A DNA stretch of 64,000 bases from Thauera sp. 28 (GCF_000310145.2 NZ_AMXA01000006.1:1-64000), one strand, 5' to 3'. Numbered from the stretch's first letter, positions 8,472 through 17,994 are shown. A program made the numbers and translations. Notes: generated from the sequence alone by a model not told the origin.

Positions 8472-10214
8472 TCAATGCGTGCCTGCACGCGCTGCGGCAT
8501 CGAGCGCGGCGGCGACAGTGCGGTCGTGACCGTAGATGTCGTTGCGCAGCTGCAGTGTGCCGTCCGCGTTGAGACCTGCCGTGGTGTAGTGCAGCAATAC
8601 GGTCACATCACGGCCGACGCGCTGGGTCTGCGTGCGACCGCTGTCGAGCGCCTGCTGCAAGGCCTCCGCACTCCAGCGCTGCGGGTTGTCTAGCAGCAGC
8701 AATGCGAGCGCTTCGGGCTGCTCGACACGCACGCAGCCGGAACTGAGCGCCCGCTCCGAGCGCCCGAAGAGCGAACGCGCGTTGGTGTCGTGCAGATAGA
8801 TCGAGTACGGATTCGACAGCGAGAACTTGATGCGGCCGAGCGAGCCATCGGCCCCTGACGCCTGAACGACGCGATAGGGGAATCCGCCGCTGCGTGCGCC
8901 GGACCAGTCGATTTCGGCCGGGTCCACAGCCTCGCCATCCCGATCGAAGATGCTCAAGCGATGCTTGTCGAGGTAGTCCGTGCCGCGCGCGACGGCTGGA
9001 ATCACGTCCTCGCGCAGGATGGTCGGCGGCACCACCCACTTGGGGTTGAAGACCAGGTTCACCACCTTGTCGCGCAGCGACGGCGTCCTGCGTGTCGGTT
9101 TGCCGACGATCACGCGCGCTGACCAAAGGGTTTCGCCGCCCAGGCGGAGCTCGGCGCGATAACCGGTGATATCGACCAGCAGGCGGTCGCCCTGGAGGTC
9201 GGACGCCACCCAGCGCAGGCGCTCGAGGTTGGCGCGAACCTGCTCGACCCGCTGCGCCGGGGTGGTGTTGAGCGCGGCAAGCGTCTGCCGGCCGACGGCC
9301 GCATCGTCGTCCATGCCATGACGGCGCTGGAAACCCTTGACCGCCTCGGCCAGCGCCTCGTCGTAGTACGCGGGGTCGGGCGTTGCGCCGAGGTCTGCGC
9401 CGGCGCGTTCGAGGTGGACGCGTTCGGGGCCGCCCTCGGCCTGCAGCCGCGCCCGCAGCGCAGCCACTCGTGGGTTGCGCTCGCCGGGTCGCAGGGTCAC
9501 GCCCGCCGGGACACGCGGCCAGTCGTCGCCGATGCGCGCCTGGTAATGCACGAGCGCCTGCTGCAGCGCCCGGTAGAGCGCAGGCTCGGGTGCCTGCAGC
9601 GCAATCGCGGCGCCAAGGTCTTCGGCGCGCAACACGGCAGCAAGCTCGGTGGCGCGCTGGTGAGGACCGGGCATCGGGGTGAAGTTCCAGTCGCGGTAGA
9701 GCTGCCGCGGGTCCAGCACGCCATAGCGGATCTGGCGCAGCAACCGGGCCAGCGTGTCGCTGAGCAGCAGTTCGCGTTCGGCCTGCTGTGCGGCCGACAG
9801 CACAGCCGGTTCGGCGTCCCCCGCATGGCGCAGCGCCTGCAGGGGGAAGCTGCCCGGCGCCAGGCCATGCGCAGCCGCGCCTTCCACCGCCGCAATCAGC
9901 GCACGTGTGCGCACGCTGTCGTTCCAGACCGGACGGTAGGCGCGCACCAGATAGAACAGTGCAACCGTCTCGTCCGTCGTCGCCGGTCGCAGGCTGAGCA
10001 GACGCTCGAGCTCGGCGCCGACCGCCGCGCCGGCATCGGCCGGCTGCGCCACACTGCCCCGCCCCGTATCCGGGGAATCCATTGCCGCGCCCAGCGGCAC
10101 GCCCCAGGTCAAGCCGAGAAGCAGCGTACAGGTTACAAAACTTTTGCCCAAACGCAGCCCGACATCGTTTAGGATGCCGCCTTCAAGTGCTTGTTTGGAC
10201 TGGTTATTGTTCAT
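8472..10214 (-). CDS. ldtD: L,D-transpeptidase (YcbB/LdtD-like)
   Basis: A 580-residue periplasmic enzyme that forms 3-3 (mDAP-mDAP) peptidoglycan cross-links. After an N-terminal hydrophobic signal (FVTCTLLLGLTWGVPLGAA) come a scaffold domain and a peptidoglycan-binding domain (about residues 245-325, with EAVKGFQRRHGMDDDAAVGRQT patterns). A YkuD catalytic domain follows (about 345-505), with the nucleophile in SSGCVRVEQ and the upstream histidine in YSIYLHDTN. The ATG at 10214 overlaps the start codon of the divergent endopeptidase gene, so a downstream TTG at codon 22 (LGKSFVT) may be the real start. In E. coli, ycbB and ycbK are also neighbours. Confidence 0.85.
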   Translation of the reverse strand: MNNNQSKQALEGGILNDVGLRLGKSFVTCTLLLGLTWGVPLGAAMDSPDTGRGSVAQPADAGAAVGAELERLLSLRPATTDETVALFYLVRAYRPVWNDSVRTRALIAAVEGAAAHGLAPGSFPLQALRHAGDAEPAVLSAAQQAERELLLSDTLARLLRQIRYGVLDPRQLYRDWNFTPMPGPHQRATELAAVLRAEDLGAAIALQAPEPALYRALQQALVHYQARIGDDWPRVPAGVTLRPGERNPRVAALRARLQAEGGPERVHLERAGADLGATPDPAYYDEALAEAVKGFQRRHGMDDDAAVGRQTLAALNTTPAQRVEQVRANLERLRWVASDLQGDRLLVDITGYRAELRLGGETLWSARVIVGKPTRRTPSLRDKVVNLVFNPKWVVPPTILREDVIPAVARGTDYLDKHRLSIFDRDGEAVDPAEIDWSGARSGGFPYRVVQASGADGSLGRIKFSLSNPYSIYLHDTNARSLFGRSERALSSGCVRVEQPEALALLLLDNPQRWSAEALQQALDSGRTQTQRVGRDVTVLLHYTTAGLNADGTLQLRNDIYGHDRTVAAALDAAARAGTH

Positions 10215-10779
10215 GTCGAAGATTTCCCGCGATCACGCCGCGCCGCGCCGCCGCCTGTTCCTCAAAGGCCTCGCCGCCCTGCCGCTGGGCCTTTCAGTCA
10301 ATGCCGCACATGCCGCCCGGCACGACCGCCAGCTCGGCTTTCGGCATACCCATACCGACGAGCGGCTCAGCCTGGTCTACCGGAACGCAAACGGTTACAT
10401 CGAGCCTGCCCTGCAACGCATCAACTGGCTGTTGCGTGACCACCGTTCGGGCGAGTCTACCCGGATGGATCCCAAGCTCTATGACATCCTTCACGCCCTG
10501 AGCATAGCCTGCGGCGGCGACACCTTCGAGATCATCTCGGGATACCGCTCGCCGGCAACCAACAACGCCCTGCGCAAGACCGGCGGTGGCGGCGTGGCCA
10601 AACGCAGCCTGCACATGGATGGCAAGGCGATCGACATCCGCCTCGTCGGTGTCGATACCGCCCGCTTGCGCGACGCCGCACTCGCCCTGGGCGTGGGTGG
10701 CGTCGGCTACTATCCCGGCTCCGACTTCGTGCACATCGACACCGGCCCGGTGCGCAGCTGGGGCCCGCGCAAGGCCTGA
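10213..10779 (+). CDS. mepK: MepK-like DUF882/M15 murein endopeptidase
   Basis: A 188-residue exported metallopeptidase of the DUF882 (YcbK/MepK) family. It opens with a twin-arginine-like signal (RRRLFLKGLAALPLGLS...AHA). The zinc-site pattern is visible as SLHMDGKAIDIR (His, Asp) and FVHIDTGPVRSWG (His). E. coli MepK cleaves the 3-3 cross-links made by LdtD-type enzymes, so this gene and the divergent ldtD-like gene probably form a make/cut pair. The ATG with MSKISRDHAA was chosen over an upstream ATG because the signal follows directly. Confidence 0.85.
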   Translation: MSKISRDHAAPRRRLFLKGLAALPLGLSVNAAHAARHDRQLGFRHTHTDERLSLVYRNANGYIEPALQRINWLLRDHRSGESTRMDPKLYDILHALSIACGGDTFEIISGYRSPATNNALRKTGGGGVAKRSLHMDGKAIDIRLVGVDTARLRDAALALGVGGVGYYPGSDFVHIDTGPVRSWGPRKA

Positions 10780-10787
10780 GCCCCGTA

Positions 10788-11156
10788 TCAGCCCAGCAGC
10801 ACCAGCCCCCACACGACGGCGGCGTTGATGAGTGCGATCAGCACCGCAGCGCTGCCGATATCCTTCGCCCGCTTGGCGAGCTGGTGACGTTCGAGCGACA
10901 CCCGGTCGACAGTCGCCTCGATCGCTGAGTTCAGCAGTTCCACGATCAGCACCAGCAACACACTGCCGATCATCAGCGCGCGCTCGAGCGCCGATTCGCC
11001 CAGCCATAGGGCCAGCGGCAGCGCCACCAGCGTCAGCAAGACCTCCTGGCGAAAGGCGTCCTCGTGGCGATAGGCGGCACGCAACCCGTCCAGCGAATAG
11101 TGAAAGGCGTTCCAGATCCGACGCAGGCCGGTCTTGCCTTTGAAAGGGCTCTCCAT
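10788..11156 (-). CDS. dgkA: Diacylglycerol kinase
   Basis: A 122-residue integral membrane kinase that phosphorylates diacylglycerol, recycling lipid from envelope biosynthesis. Family hallmarks: the amphipathic N-terminus GLRRIWNAFHYSLDGLRAAYRHEDAFRQE, then three helices, with the active-site segment VELLNSAIEATVDRVS. Length matches E. coli DgkA (about 120). The ATG giving MESPFKGKTG was chosen because the upstream extension is polar and atypical. Its 3' end lies nine bases from the convergent mepK stop. Confidence 0.93.
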   Translation of the reverse strand: MESPFKGKTGLRRIWNAFHYSLDGLRAAYRHEDAFRQEVLLTLVALPLALWLGESALERALMIGSVLLVLIVELLNSAIEATVDRVSLERHQLAKRAKDIGSAAVLIALINAAVVWGLVLLG

Positions 11157-11330
11157 CGCGGTGTCTTCATCCTGGCTGAATAAGGGTCGCGATGATGACA
11201 CGAAACACGTTACCAGCCGTGTTGTGTGCAGGGCTGGACGAGCGTACGGTTCTGAATTAGCGTTGCGCACCCGCGCACCGGATCGACTGGATTCATCGCC
11301 GGGCCTTCATCAACCGGCAGCGGTCAAATC

Positions 11331-13703
11331 ATGAGCAGCAGCATCGGTCGCTTCGAGATCAGGCGCGAACTTGGGCGCGGTGCGCAGAGCATCGTCTATC
11401 TCGCCTGGGACCCTCAGCTTGAACGCGAGGTCGCGGTCAAGACCCTTCATTTCGCGGCCGCCGAGCGCAAGCAGAACGCCGCGCTGCTGGCCGAAGCGCG
11501 CTCGGTGAGCCGGCTGCGCCACCCGGGCATCGTGCCTGTGTTCGAGGCGGGCGAGGAGGACGGCGACCTCTACCTGGTGTTCGAGTACGTCCCCGGCGAG
11601 AGCCTTGCCGCGCTGATGCGCCGCCGCGGCGCGATACCGGCCGCCGAGGCCGTGCCGATGATGGTCGACGTCCTCACTGCGCTGGCCGAGGCACACGCAC
11701 AGGGCGTCATCCACCGCGACCTCAAGCCGAGCAACGTGCTGATCGACGCCGCGGGCAGATCGCGCGTGATGGACTTCGGCATTGCCCGTCATGTCGATGA
11801 CCCGAAGGCACGCCAGGGGCTATCGGGCACACCGGGTTTCATCGCGCCCGAGTACATCGAGCGCCGCGAACTGAGCCCGCGCAACGACGTATACGCCGCG
11901 GGCGTACTGCTGTTGTGGATGCTGGCCGGTCGCCCGGTTCATCGCGAGACCGACCCGGCCAAGCTGCTCGAACTCGCCCGCAGCACTGCCGTCACCGTAC
12001 CGGCCGACGGCGCACCGATCGACGAACAGCTGGCCGCCATCGCCTTGCGCGCGGCAGCGCTCGACCCGCAGGCACGCTACGCCGATGCCAACGCGTTCCG
12101 CCTTGCACTGCAGGCGTGGCTGCAGCCCCCCGCCGCCACCGCCGACCCGGTAGCCGAAGACGGGCAACCCGCTGCGCTCGACTTTCTGCTCCGACGCATG
12201 AAGCACCGCGGCGACTTCCCCGCCCTGTCGGAATCGGTAGCCGCGATCAACCGCATCGCGTCGAGCGAATCGGAAACCATCGGCACCTTGTCGGCGCTGA
12301 TCCTGCGTGACTTCTCGCTCACCAACAAGCTGCTGCGCCTGGTCAACTCGGCCCATTACCGACCGGCCGGCGGCGGCCAGATCAGCACCATCTCGCGTGC
12401 GATCGTGGTGCTCGGCTTCGACACCGTGCGCAACATCGCGATCACCGTGCTGCTGTTCGAGCACCTGCAGAACAAGGCCAACGCGGCCCAGCTCAAGGAG
12501 GAGTTCCTGCGCGCCTGTCTGGCCGGCCTGTTCGGCCGCGAGCTGGCGGCGCACCTGCGCCTGCGCGACGGCGAGCAGGTCTACATCTGCACCGTGTTCC
12601 ACAACCTTGGCCGCCTGCTGTGCCAGTTCTACTTCCCCGAGGAGAGCGAGGACATCCGCCGCCTGATGCAGCAGCAGGGCTGCAAGGAAGAGGCCGCGGC
12701 CCAGCGCGTGCTGGGCACCGGCTTCGAGGCCCTCGGTATTGCCCTGGCCCGGCACTGGGGCTTCCCGGAGCTGATCCAGGACAGCATGCGCCACATCGAG
12801 GATGGCCCGGTGCGCCGCCCCGCCACCACCGAGGAACGCCTGCGTGCGCTGGCAGCCTGTGCCAACGAATACTGCGACGCGGTGGCGCTGCTGCCAGCGG
12901 ACGAGCGCGACAAGGCGCTGCAAGCGCTATCGGCGCGCTTCGCCGACGCGGTTCCGGTCGGGGCGCAGATGGCGCGCGAACTGATGCATGCGGCGGCCGA
13001 GGAGATCGAGGCCTTCGCCTCCACCATCAAGGTCAGCATGGCGAACACCCGTATCGGCCGCCAGCTGCGCCAGCTCGTCGATGGTGCGCCGGCTCCCGCC
13101 ACGCTCACCGATACCGGCCTGCCGGTCGCCGCCCTGCTCGAACAGAGCACGCCCGCGCAAGCCACCGAGGAAGGGCGCAAGGCCGCGGATGCGCAAGCCG
13201 TACTCAGCGCCGGCATCCAGGACATCAGCAACACCCTGGTCGAGGACTTCAAGCTCAACGACGTGCTGCGCATCATCCTCGAGACCATGTACCGGGCAAT
13301 GGGCTTCAAGCGCGTGCTGCTGTGCATCCGCGACCCGCGCACGAATGCGATGACAGGCCGCTTCGGCTTTGGGCCGGGCGTCGCCGAACTGGCCCGCCAG
13401 GTCCGCTTCAGCCTGTCGGCTCATCCCGACAACGTCTTCAATGCCGCCACGGCGAAAGGCGCCGACATCCTGATTTCGGACATCGACGATCCGAAGATCG
13501 CCGCCCATGTGCCCGACTGGTATCGCAAGTCGGTACCGTCGCACACCTTCGTGCTGTTCCCGCTCACGATCAAGGGCCGCCCGGTGGCGATGATCTATGC
13601 CGACAAGGAGCGCGCGGGCGAGATCGAGATCAGCGAGCAGGAGCTTGCCCTGCTGCGCACGCTGCGCAACCAGGCCGTGCTGGCCATCAAGCAGGCCGGC
13701 TGA
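11331..13703 (+). CDS. Ser/Thr protein kinase - HDOD - GAF fusion
   Basis: A 790-residue cytoplasmic signalling protein. Residues about 7-265 are a Hanks-type kinase with glycine loop GRGAQSIVY, lysine K37 in VAVK, HRDLKPSN (D130), DFG (D148) and an APE segment, so it looks active. Residues about 285-490 form an HDOD domain (ESVAAINRIASSE, LRDFSLTNKLLRLVNSA). Residues about 620-785 form a GAF domain preceded by a helical linker. There is no membrane helix. HDOD-GAF and kinase-HDOD proteins are known, but their combination suggests kinase output coupled to small-molecule or redox sensing. It is divergent from dgkA and convergent with the dehydrogenase gene; no partner phosphatase is nearby. 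Confidence 0.85.
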   Translation: MSSSIGRFEIRRELGRGAQSIVYLAWDPQLEREVAVKTLHFAAAERKQNAALLAEARSVSRLRHPGIVPVFEAGEEDGDLYLVFEYVPGESLAALMRRRGAIPAAEAVPMMVDVLTALAEAHAQGVIHRDLKPSNVLIDAAGRSRVMDFGIARHVDDPKARQGLSGTPGFIAPEYIERRELSPRNDVYAAGVLLLWMLAGRPVHRETDPAKLLELARSTAVTVPADGAPIDEQLAAIALRAAALDPQARYADANAFRLALQAWLQPPAATADPVAEDGQPAALDFLLRRMKHRGDFPALSESVAAINRIASSESETIGTLSALILRDFSLTNKLLRLVNSAHYRPAGGGQISTISRAIVVLGFDTVRNIAITVLLFEHLQNKANAAQLKEEFLRACLAGLFGRELAAHLRLRDGEQVYICTVFHNLGRLLCQFYFPEESEDIRRLMQQQGCKEEAAAQRVLGTGFEALGIALARHWGFPELIQDSMRHIEDGPVRRPATTEERLRALAACANEYCDAVALLPADERDKALQALSARFADAVPVGAQMARELMHAAAEEIEAFASTIKVSMANTRIGRQLRQLVDGAPAPATLTDTGLPVAALLEQSTPAQATEEGRKAADAQAVLSAGIQDISNTLVEDFKLNDVLRIILETMYRAMGFKRVLLCIRDPRTNAMTGRFGFGPGVAELARQVRFSLSAHPDNVFNAATAKGADILISDIDDPKIAAHVPDWYRKSVPSHTFVLFPLTIKGRPVAMIYADKERAGEIEISEQELALLRTLRNQAVLAIKQAG

Positions 13704-13735
13704 AGGCGCACGCAGCCATGCATGGGGCCGCCGGC

Positions 13736-14890
13736 CTACTGCGCGGGCTCAAGGCGCAGGATGCGGCCCTCGCTCTCGTCGACGACCCACACATAGCCGT
13801 CCGGCCCCTGGCGCACGTCGCGGATGCGACGGCCGAGTTCGGCCAGCAGGCGCTCTTCGTGGCGGACCTCGTTGCCATCGAGCACCAGACGGGCCACCAG
13901 CTGGTAGCGCAGCGCGCCGACCAGCACATTCCCCTTCCATTGCGGGAAACGCTCGCCGGTATAGAAGCTCATCCCCGACGGTGCGATCGAGGGTGTCCAT
14001 TGCAGCAGCGGTGGCTCGACGTCATCACGGCTGCTGCCCTGGCCGATCTTGCGCCCGGTGACGTACTCGCGGCCGTAGGTGACCTCGGGCCAGCCATAGT
14101 TCAGCCCGGGCAGCGCACGGTTGATCTCGTCGCCGCCCTGCGGACCGTGCTCGTGGGTCCACAGTTCGCCCGTCTGCGGGTGCAGCGCCGCGCCCTGGAT
14201 GTTGCGGTGGCCGTAGGACCAGATCTCGGGCAGCACGCCTGCACGGCCGACGAAGGGGTTGTCAGGCGGCACGCTGCCGTCGAGCGCGATGCGCACGACC
14301 TTGCCGATGTGGCTGTCGAGCGCCTGCGCCCGCTCGCGCGCACCACCACGGTCGCCCAGGGTCACGAACAGCGTGCCGTCGGCAGCGAAGACCAGGCGCG
14401 AGCCGAAATGCTGGTTGCCGGAGGGGTCCTCGTTCTGCGCGAAGATCCGCTGCACCTCGCGCAGTTCGAGTCGCTCGAGGTCGAGGCGTGCGCGCGCCAC
14501 CGCGGTGCGCGCGCCGCGCTGCGTCGGCTCGGCGTAGGAGAACACGATCAGCCCGTCCTGCGCGAAGCTCGGGCTCGGCACCACGTCGAGCAGGCCGCCC
14601 TGGCCGCGCGCGTGCACCGCCGGCACCCCGGCGATGGGGGCCGACAGGCTGCCGTCGGTACCGACCACGCGCATGCGGCCCGGGCGCTCGGTCACGAGCA
14701 TGCGGCCGTCGGGCAGGAAGGCGATCGACCACGGCGTATCGAGGCCGGTGGCAAACTCGGTCACCTTGACGTTACCGGTCTCGGTGCGCACCACCACGTC
14801 ACGCGCAAACGTCGTCCCAGAGAGCAGTACGGAGGACGCCAGCATGGACGCAAGCAGCAATGGACGGAAACTTCTGTTCGATTTCGGCAT
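13736..14890 (-). CDS. PQQ-dependent soluble aldose sugar dehydrogenase
   Basis: A 384-residue periplasmic beta-propeller of the YliI/Asd (GSDH) family, oxidising aldoses with pyrroloquinoline quinone. A signal peptide (RPLLLASMLASSVLLSGTTFA) is followed by the family's first blade (GLDTPWSIAFLPDGRMLVTERPGRMRVV). The conserved internal motifs GGLLDVVPSPSF, GDRGGAR, YGHRNIQGAALHPQTGELWTHEHGPQGGDE and the NYGWPEVTYG region include the catalytic histidine and calcium/PQQ ligands. No PQQ biosynthesis genes are in the window. Confidence 0.87.
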   Translation of the reverse strand: MPKSNRSFRPLLLASMLASSVLLSGTTFARDVVVRTETGNVKVTEFATGLDTPWSIAFLPDGRMLVTERPGRMRVVGTDGSLSAPIAGVPAVHARGQGGLLDVVPSPSFAQDGLIVFSYAEPTQRGARTAVARARLDLERLELREVQRIFAQNEDPSGNQHFGSRLVFAADGTLFVTLGDRGGARERAQALDSHIGKVVRIALDGSVPPDNPFVGRAGVLPEIWSYGHRNIQGAALHPQTGELWTHEHGPQGGDEINRALPGLNYGWPEVTYGREYVTGRKIGQGSSRDDVEPPLLQWTPSIAPSGMSFYTGERFPQWKGNVLVGALRYQLVARLVLDGNEVRHEERLLAELGRRIRDVRQGPDGYVWVVDESEGRILRLEPAQ

Positions 14891-15006
14891 CTTCAGGCTC
14901 CCCGGTGTAGTGGTCGCAGCATCGCATCTGCGGCCCGGCCAACGCCATGCGGCAGCGGCCCCGACATCAACAATTCAAGCAACAAAACGCGTCACTAGGA
15001 CTTCGC

Positions 15007-15357
15007 ATGCCCTCATCCGTTCGCAAGACCCTGCGCCTGCTGTTCGTGCTCGTGCTGCTCGCCGTGTTCTGGATGGCCTTGCTGCCCGCCCCCGAGGTGG
15101 CCAAGCTGGTCTCCTGGCAGGACAAGATAGAGCACGCGGTGCTGTTCGCAGTGCTTGCCCTGCTAGCCCTCGCCGCCTGGCCCGAACGGCCGGTCACCAT
15201 CGCCGTGGGCCTGCTCCTGTACGGTGCAGCGATGGAGTTCGCACAGTCGATGACCGCGCACCGCTTCGGCGACCCCTGGGACTGGGTGGCGGATGCAGTG
15301 GGGCTGCTCGTGCTGGTGCCGTTCGCCCTTGCCCGACGCCGACGCCTGCGCGGCTGA
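15007..15357 (+). CDS. VanZ-family membrane protein
   Basis: A 116-residue membrane protein of the VanZ/teicoplanin-resistance-like family, with four hydrophobic segments and the family pattern WQDKIEHAVLFAVLALL followed by GAAMEFAQ...GDPWDWVADAVGLL. An AGGA six bases before the ATG supports this start over an in-frame ATG 20 codons upstream. The molecular function of the family is not established; here it is a monocistron divergent from the sugar dehydrogenase. Confidence 0.8.
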   Translation: MPSSVRKTLRLLFVLVLLAVFWMALLPAPEVAKLVSWQDKIEHAVLFAVLALLALAAWPERPVTIAVGLLLYGAAMEFAQSMTAHRFGDPWDWVADAVGLLVLVPFALARRRRLRG

Positions 15358-15500
15358 GCCAGGCACACGGGTGCAGCGCCGCCAGGCCACCGTGATGAGC
15401 GCAGGTTGAGCGCCTTTTTTGACCACAGGCGCGCCTGGCGGCGCGCGCCTTGTTATCATCCTGGCCTTTCCGATCAAGCGCTTGCGCAATCCAGACGCCG

Positions 15501-17480
15501 ATGAGCACCGACCGCCACACCCTCGAACTCCTCGCCCCGGCCAAGACCGCCGACTTCGGCATCGAGGCCATCAACCATGGCGCGGACGCGGTCTACATCG
15601 GCGGCCCAGCCTTTGGTGCGCGCTCGTCCGCGGACAACTCGGTCGCAGACATCGCGCGCCTGGTGCAGCACGCCCACCGCTACCACGCGCAGATCTTCGT
15701 CGCCACCAACACCATCCTGTTCGATGCCGAACTCGAACCGGCGCGCAAGCTGATCTGGGAGCTGTATGACGCCGGCGTCGACGCCCTGATCGTGCAGGAC
15801 ATGGGCCTGCTCGAGCTCGACCTGCCGCCGATCCAGCTCCACGCCAGCACGCAGACCGACATCCGCGACGCCAGCAAGGCGCGCTTCCTGCAGGACGTGG
15901 GTTTCTCGCAGATCGTGCTGGCGCGCGAGCTGTCGCTCGCCGAGGTGAAGAAGATCGCCGCAGCCACCACCTGCCAGCTCGAGTACTTCGTGCACGGCGC
16001 GCTGTGCGTGGCCTTCTCCGGCCAGTGCTACATCAGCCACGCCCACACCGGGCGCAGCGCCAACCGCGGCGAATGTTCGCAGGCCTGTCGACTGCCCTAC
16101 GACCTCAAGGACAAGGACGGCAACACCGTCGCCAGCAACCAGCACATGCTGTCGATGAAGGACAACAACCAGAGCGCCAATCTGCGCGCGCTGGCCGCCG
16201 CGGGAGTCAGTTCGTTCAAGATCGAGGGCCGCTACAAGGACCTCGCCTACGTCAAGAACATCACCGCGCACTACCGCACGCTGCTCGACGACATCATCGA
16301 GCACCCGGACGCCGACGGCCCTGCATACCGCCGCGCCTCGAGCGGGCGCACCACCTTCCTGTTCACCCCGCAGGCCGACAAGACCTTCAACCGCGGCTAC
16401 ACCGACTACTTCACCAACGACCGCCGCCACGGCATCGAGGCCTTCGAGTCGCCCAAGTTCGTCGGCGAACCGATCGGCCGAGTGAAGAAGATCGACACCA
16501 AGGGGCGCAAGTTCTTCGACGTCGAGCGCGTCTCGCCGATCCACAACGCCGACGGCCTGACCTGGTACACGCCGAAGGGCGAGCTCACCGGCCTGCGGGT
16601 GAATCGCGCCGAAGCCAACGGCGGCGGCGAGGGCATCGACCGCATCTTTCCGTCCGAACCGCTGCCGTCCGACCTGGTGCCCGGCACCTCGCTGTTCCGC
16701 AATCACGACCACGAGTTCGAGCGTGCACTCGAGAAGAAGTCCGCCGAGCGCCGCATTGCGGTCGATGCGCAGTTCGCAGCGACTGCGGACGGCTTCGTGC
16801 TGACACTTGTAGACGAGGACGGCGTGCGCGCGAGCGCAAGCCTTACGACAGCCTTCGAGCCGGCGCAGAACGCCGAGCGCGCGCTCGCCACCCTGCGCGA
16901 ACACATCGCCAAGCTGGGCAACACCGACTTCGTTGCAGGCGACATCCTCATCGACCTGCCGGCGCCTCCCTTCCTGCCCGCGAGCCAGCTCAACGCCCTG
17001 CGCCGCGAAGCCGTCGAGCGCCTGGAGCACGCAAGGCTGCTGGCCTACGCCCGCCCGCCACGCGCCGCACCGGTGAAGCCGCCCGTCCCCTATCCGCAGG
17101 ACGCGCTGAGCTACCTTGCCAACGTCTCGAACGACAAGGCGCGTGCCTTCTACGCCAGGCACGGCGTCAAGCTCATCGACGCCGCCTTCGAGGAGAACCA
17201 GGAGACCGACGACGTCTCGCTGATGATCACCAAGCACTGCCTGCGCTACAGCTTCAACCTGTGCCCCAAGGAAGTGAAAGGCATCCGCCCCGACCCGATG
17301 CAGCTGGTCAATGGCAACGAGACGCTGACCCTGCGCTTCGACTGCAAGCGTTGCGAGATGCACGTCGTCGGCGGAATGAAGCCCCACATCGCGAAAATGC
17401 GCGACACGGTGGTCGCGCAGAAGGTGAGCTTTTTCCCAAGCAAGCCGGGCCAGGGCGCGGCGCTACCGGTTCAGGGCTGA
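15501..17480 (+). CDS. rlhA: Peptidase U32-family protein, RlhA-like 23S rRNA C2501 hydroxylase
   Basis: A 659-residue U32-family protein, close in length to E. coli RlhA (YdcP, 653). The N-terminal TIM-barrel starts ELLAPAKTADFGIEAINHGADAVYIGG. The four-cysteine cluster motif is visible as HGALCVAFSGQC and RGECSQACRLPYDL, followed by a DUF3656-type region and a C-terminal segment with CPKEVKGIRPDPMQLVNG and CKRCEMHVVG. RlhA hydroxylates C2501 of 23S rRNA, depending on iron and prephenate metabolism. Start: ATG giving MSTDRHTLELLAPAK; an upstream ATG would add 17 unlikely residues. Confidence 0.87.
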   Translation: MSTDRHTLELLAPAKTADFGIEAINHGADAVYIGGPAFGARSSADNSVADIARLVQHAHRYHAQIFVATNTILFDAELEPARKLIWELYDAGVDALIVQDMGLLELDLPPIQLHASTQTDIRDASKARFLQDVGFSQIVLARELSLAEVKKIAAATTCQLEYFVHGALCVAFSGQCYISHAHTGRSANRGECSQACRLPYDLKDKDGNTVASNQHMLSMKDNNQSANLRALAAAGVSSFKIEGRYKDLAYVKNITAHYRTLLDDIIEHPDADGPAYRRASSGRTTFLFTPQADKTFNRGYTDYFTNDRRHGIEAFESPKFVGEPIGRVKKIDTKGRKFFDVERVSPIHNADGLTWYTPKGELTGLRVNRAEANGGGEGIDRIFPSEPLPSDLVPGTSLFRNHDHEFERALEKKSAERRIAVDAQFAATADGFVLTLVDEDGVRASASLTTAFEPAQNAERALATLREHIAKLGNTDFVAGDILIDLPAPPFLPASQLNALRREAVERLEHARLLAYARPPRAAPVKPPVPYPQDALSYLANVSNDKARAFYARHGVKLIDAAFEENQETDDVSLMITKHCLRYSFNLCPKEVKGIRPDPMQLVNGNETLTLRFDCKRCEMHVVGGMKPHIAKMRDTVVAQKVSFFPSKPGQGAALPVQG

Positions 17481-17502
17481 CCGAGACCTGATCAACGGCA
17501 GG

Positions 17503-17994
17503 CTAAGGGCGGCCCAAACCCAGCAGCGCACGTGTGCGCGCCTCATCGACAATGCCCGACACCGCCTTGAGCCCGCCGCGACCATCGAAGAACAGCGTCC
17601 GCGGCAACTCGCCGCGCCAATCCGGGTCGATGGCAAAGGCCAGGCGCTCGGGCGCCTCGTCGCCGTAGGCGAAGCGCGCACCGGGGACGCCGAAGCGGTC
17701 GAGGATCTCACCCAGTTGTGGGTCGTCCGGCTCCACCGCGATCGTGACGAGGCGCGGGCCTGCAGCGGCGCGTGACATCGCCGAAAACAATGCAAGGTTC
17801 TTCTTGCAATGCACGCACTCGGCCGACCATAGCGCGATGATCGTCGGCACACGGTGCGTGGCGGGCGCGACAAGCTCACGCGCGCCCGCGGCGTCGAGGC
17901 GGGTGAAGCCCTGTGCGGTATCGGCCGCCACCGCAGCACCGGACACGGCCCCGCCGCACAGCAGCAGCGCAAACAGGATGCGGATCGTCTTCAT
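17503..17994 (-). CDS. Thioredoxin-like (TlpA-type) exported protein
   Basis: A 163-residue protein with a signal peptide (IRILFALLLCGGAVSGAAVAA) and a thioredoxin fold whose active site reads ECVHCKKN. That makes it a periplasmic thiol-disulfide protein or thiol metallochaperone. Its start overlaps the stop of the upstream Asp-box gene (GTGATGA), so a GTG at 17997 is an alternative. As last gene of the putative copper-responsive operon it could keep cysteine ligands reduced or pass copper on; this role is inference. Confidence 0.75.
   Translation of the reverse strand: MKTIRILFALLLCGGAVSGAAVAADTAQGFTRLDAAGARELVAPATHRVPTIIALWSAECVHCKKNLALFSAMSRAAAGPRLVTIAVEPDDPQLGEILDRFGVPGARFAYGDEAPERLAFAIDPDWRGELPRTLFFDGRGGLKAVSGIVDEARTRALLGLGRP

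Noticed and set aside
12620-14998. 792-codon plus-strand frame across the kinase tail and dehydrogenase gene
   Set aside because: Overlaps conserved GAF and PQQ-dehydrogenase coding on other frames; sequence is Arg/Pro/Gly-rich without motifs.
15403-15424. Terminator before rlhA (GCGC hairpin followed by six T)
   Set aside because: Stem of only four base pairs; not convincing despite the T run.
15474-17387. 637-codon minus-strand frame opposite rlhA
   Set aside because: Antisense to a well-conserved U32-family protein; no recognisable features.
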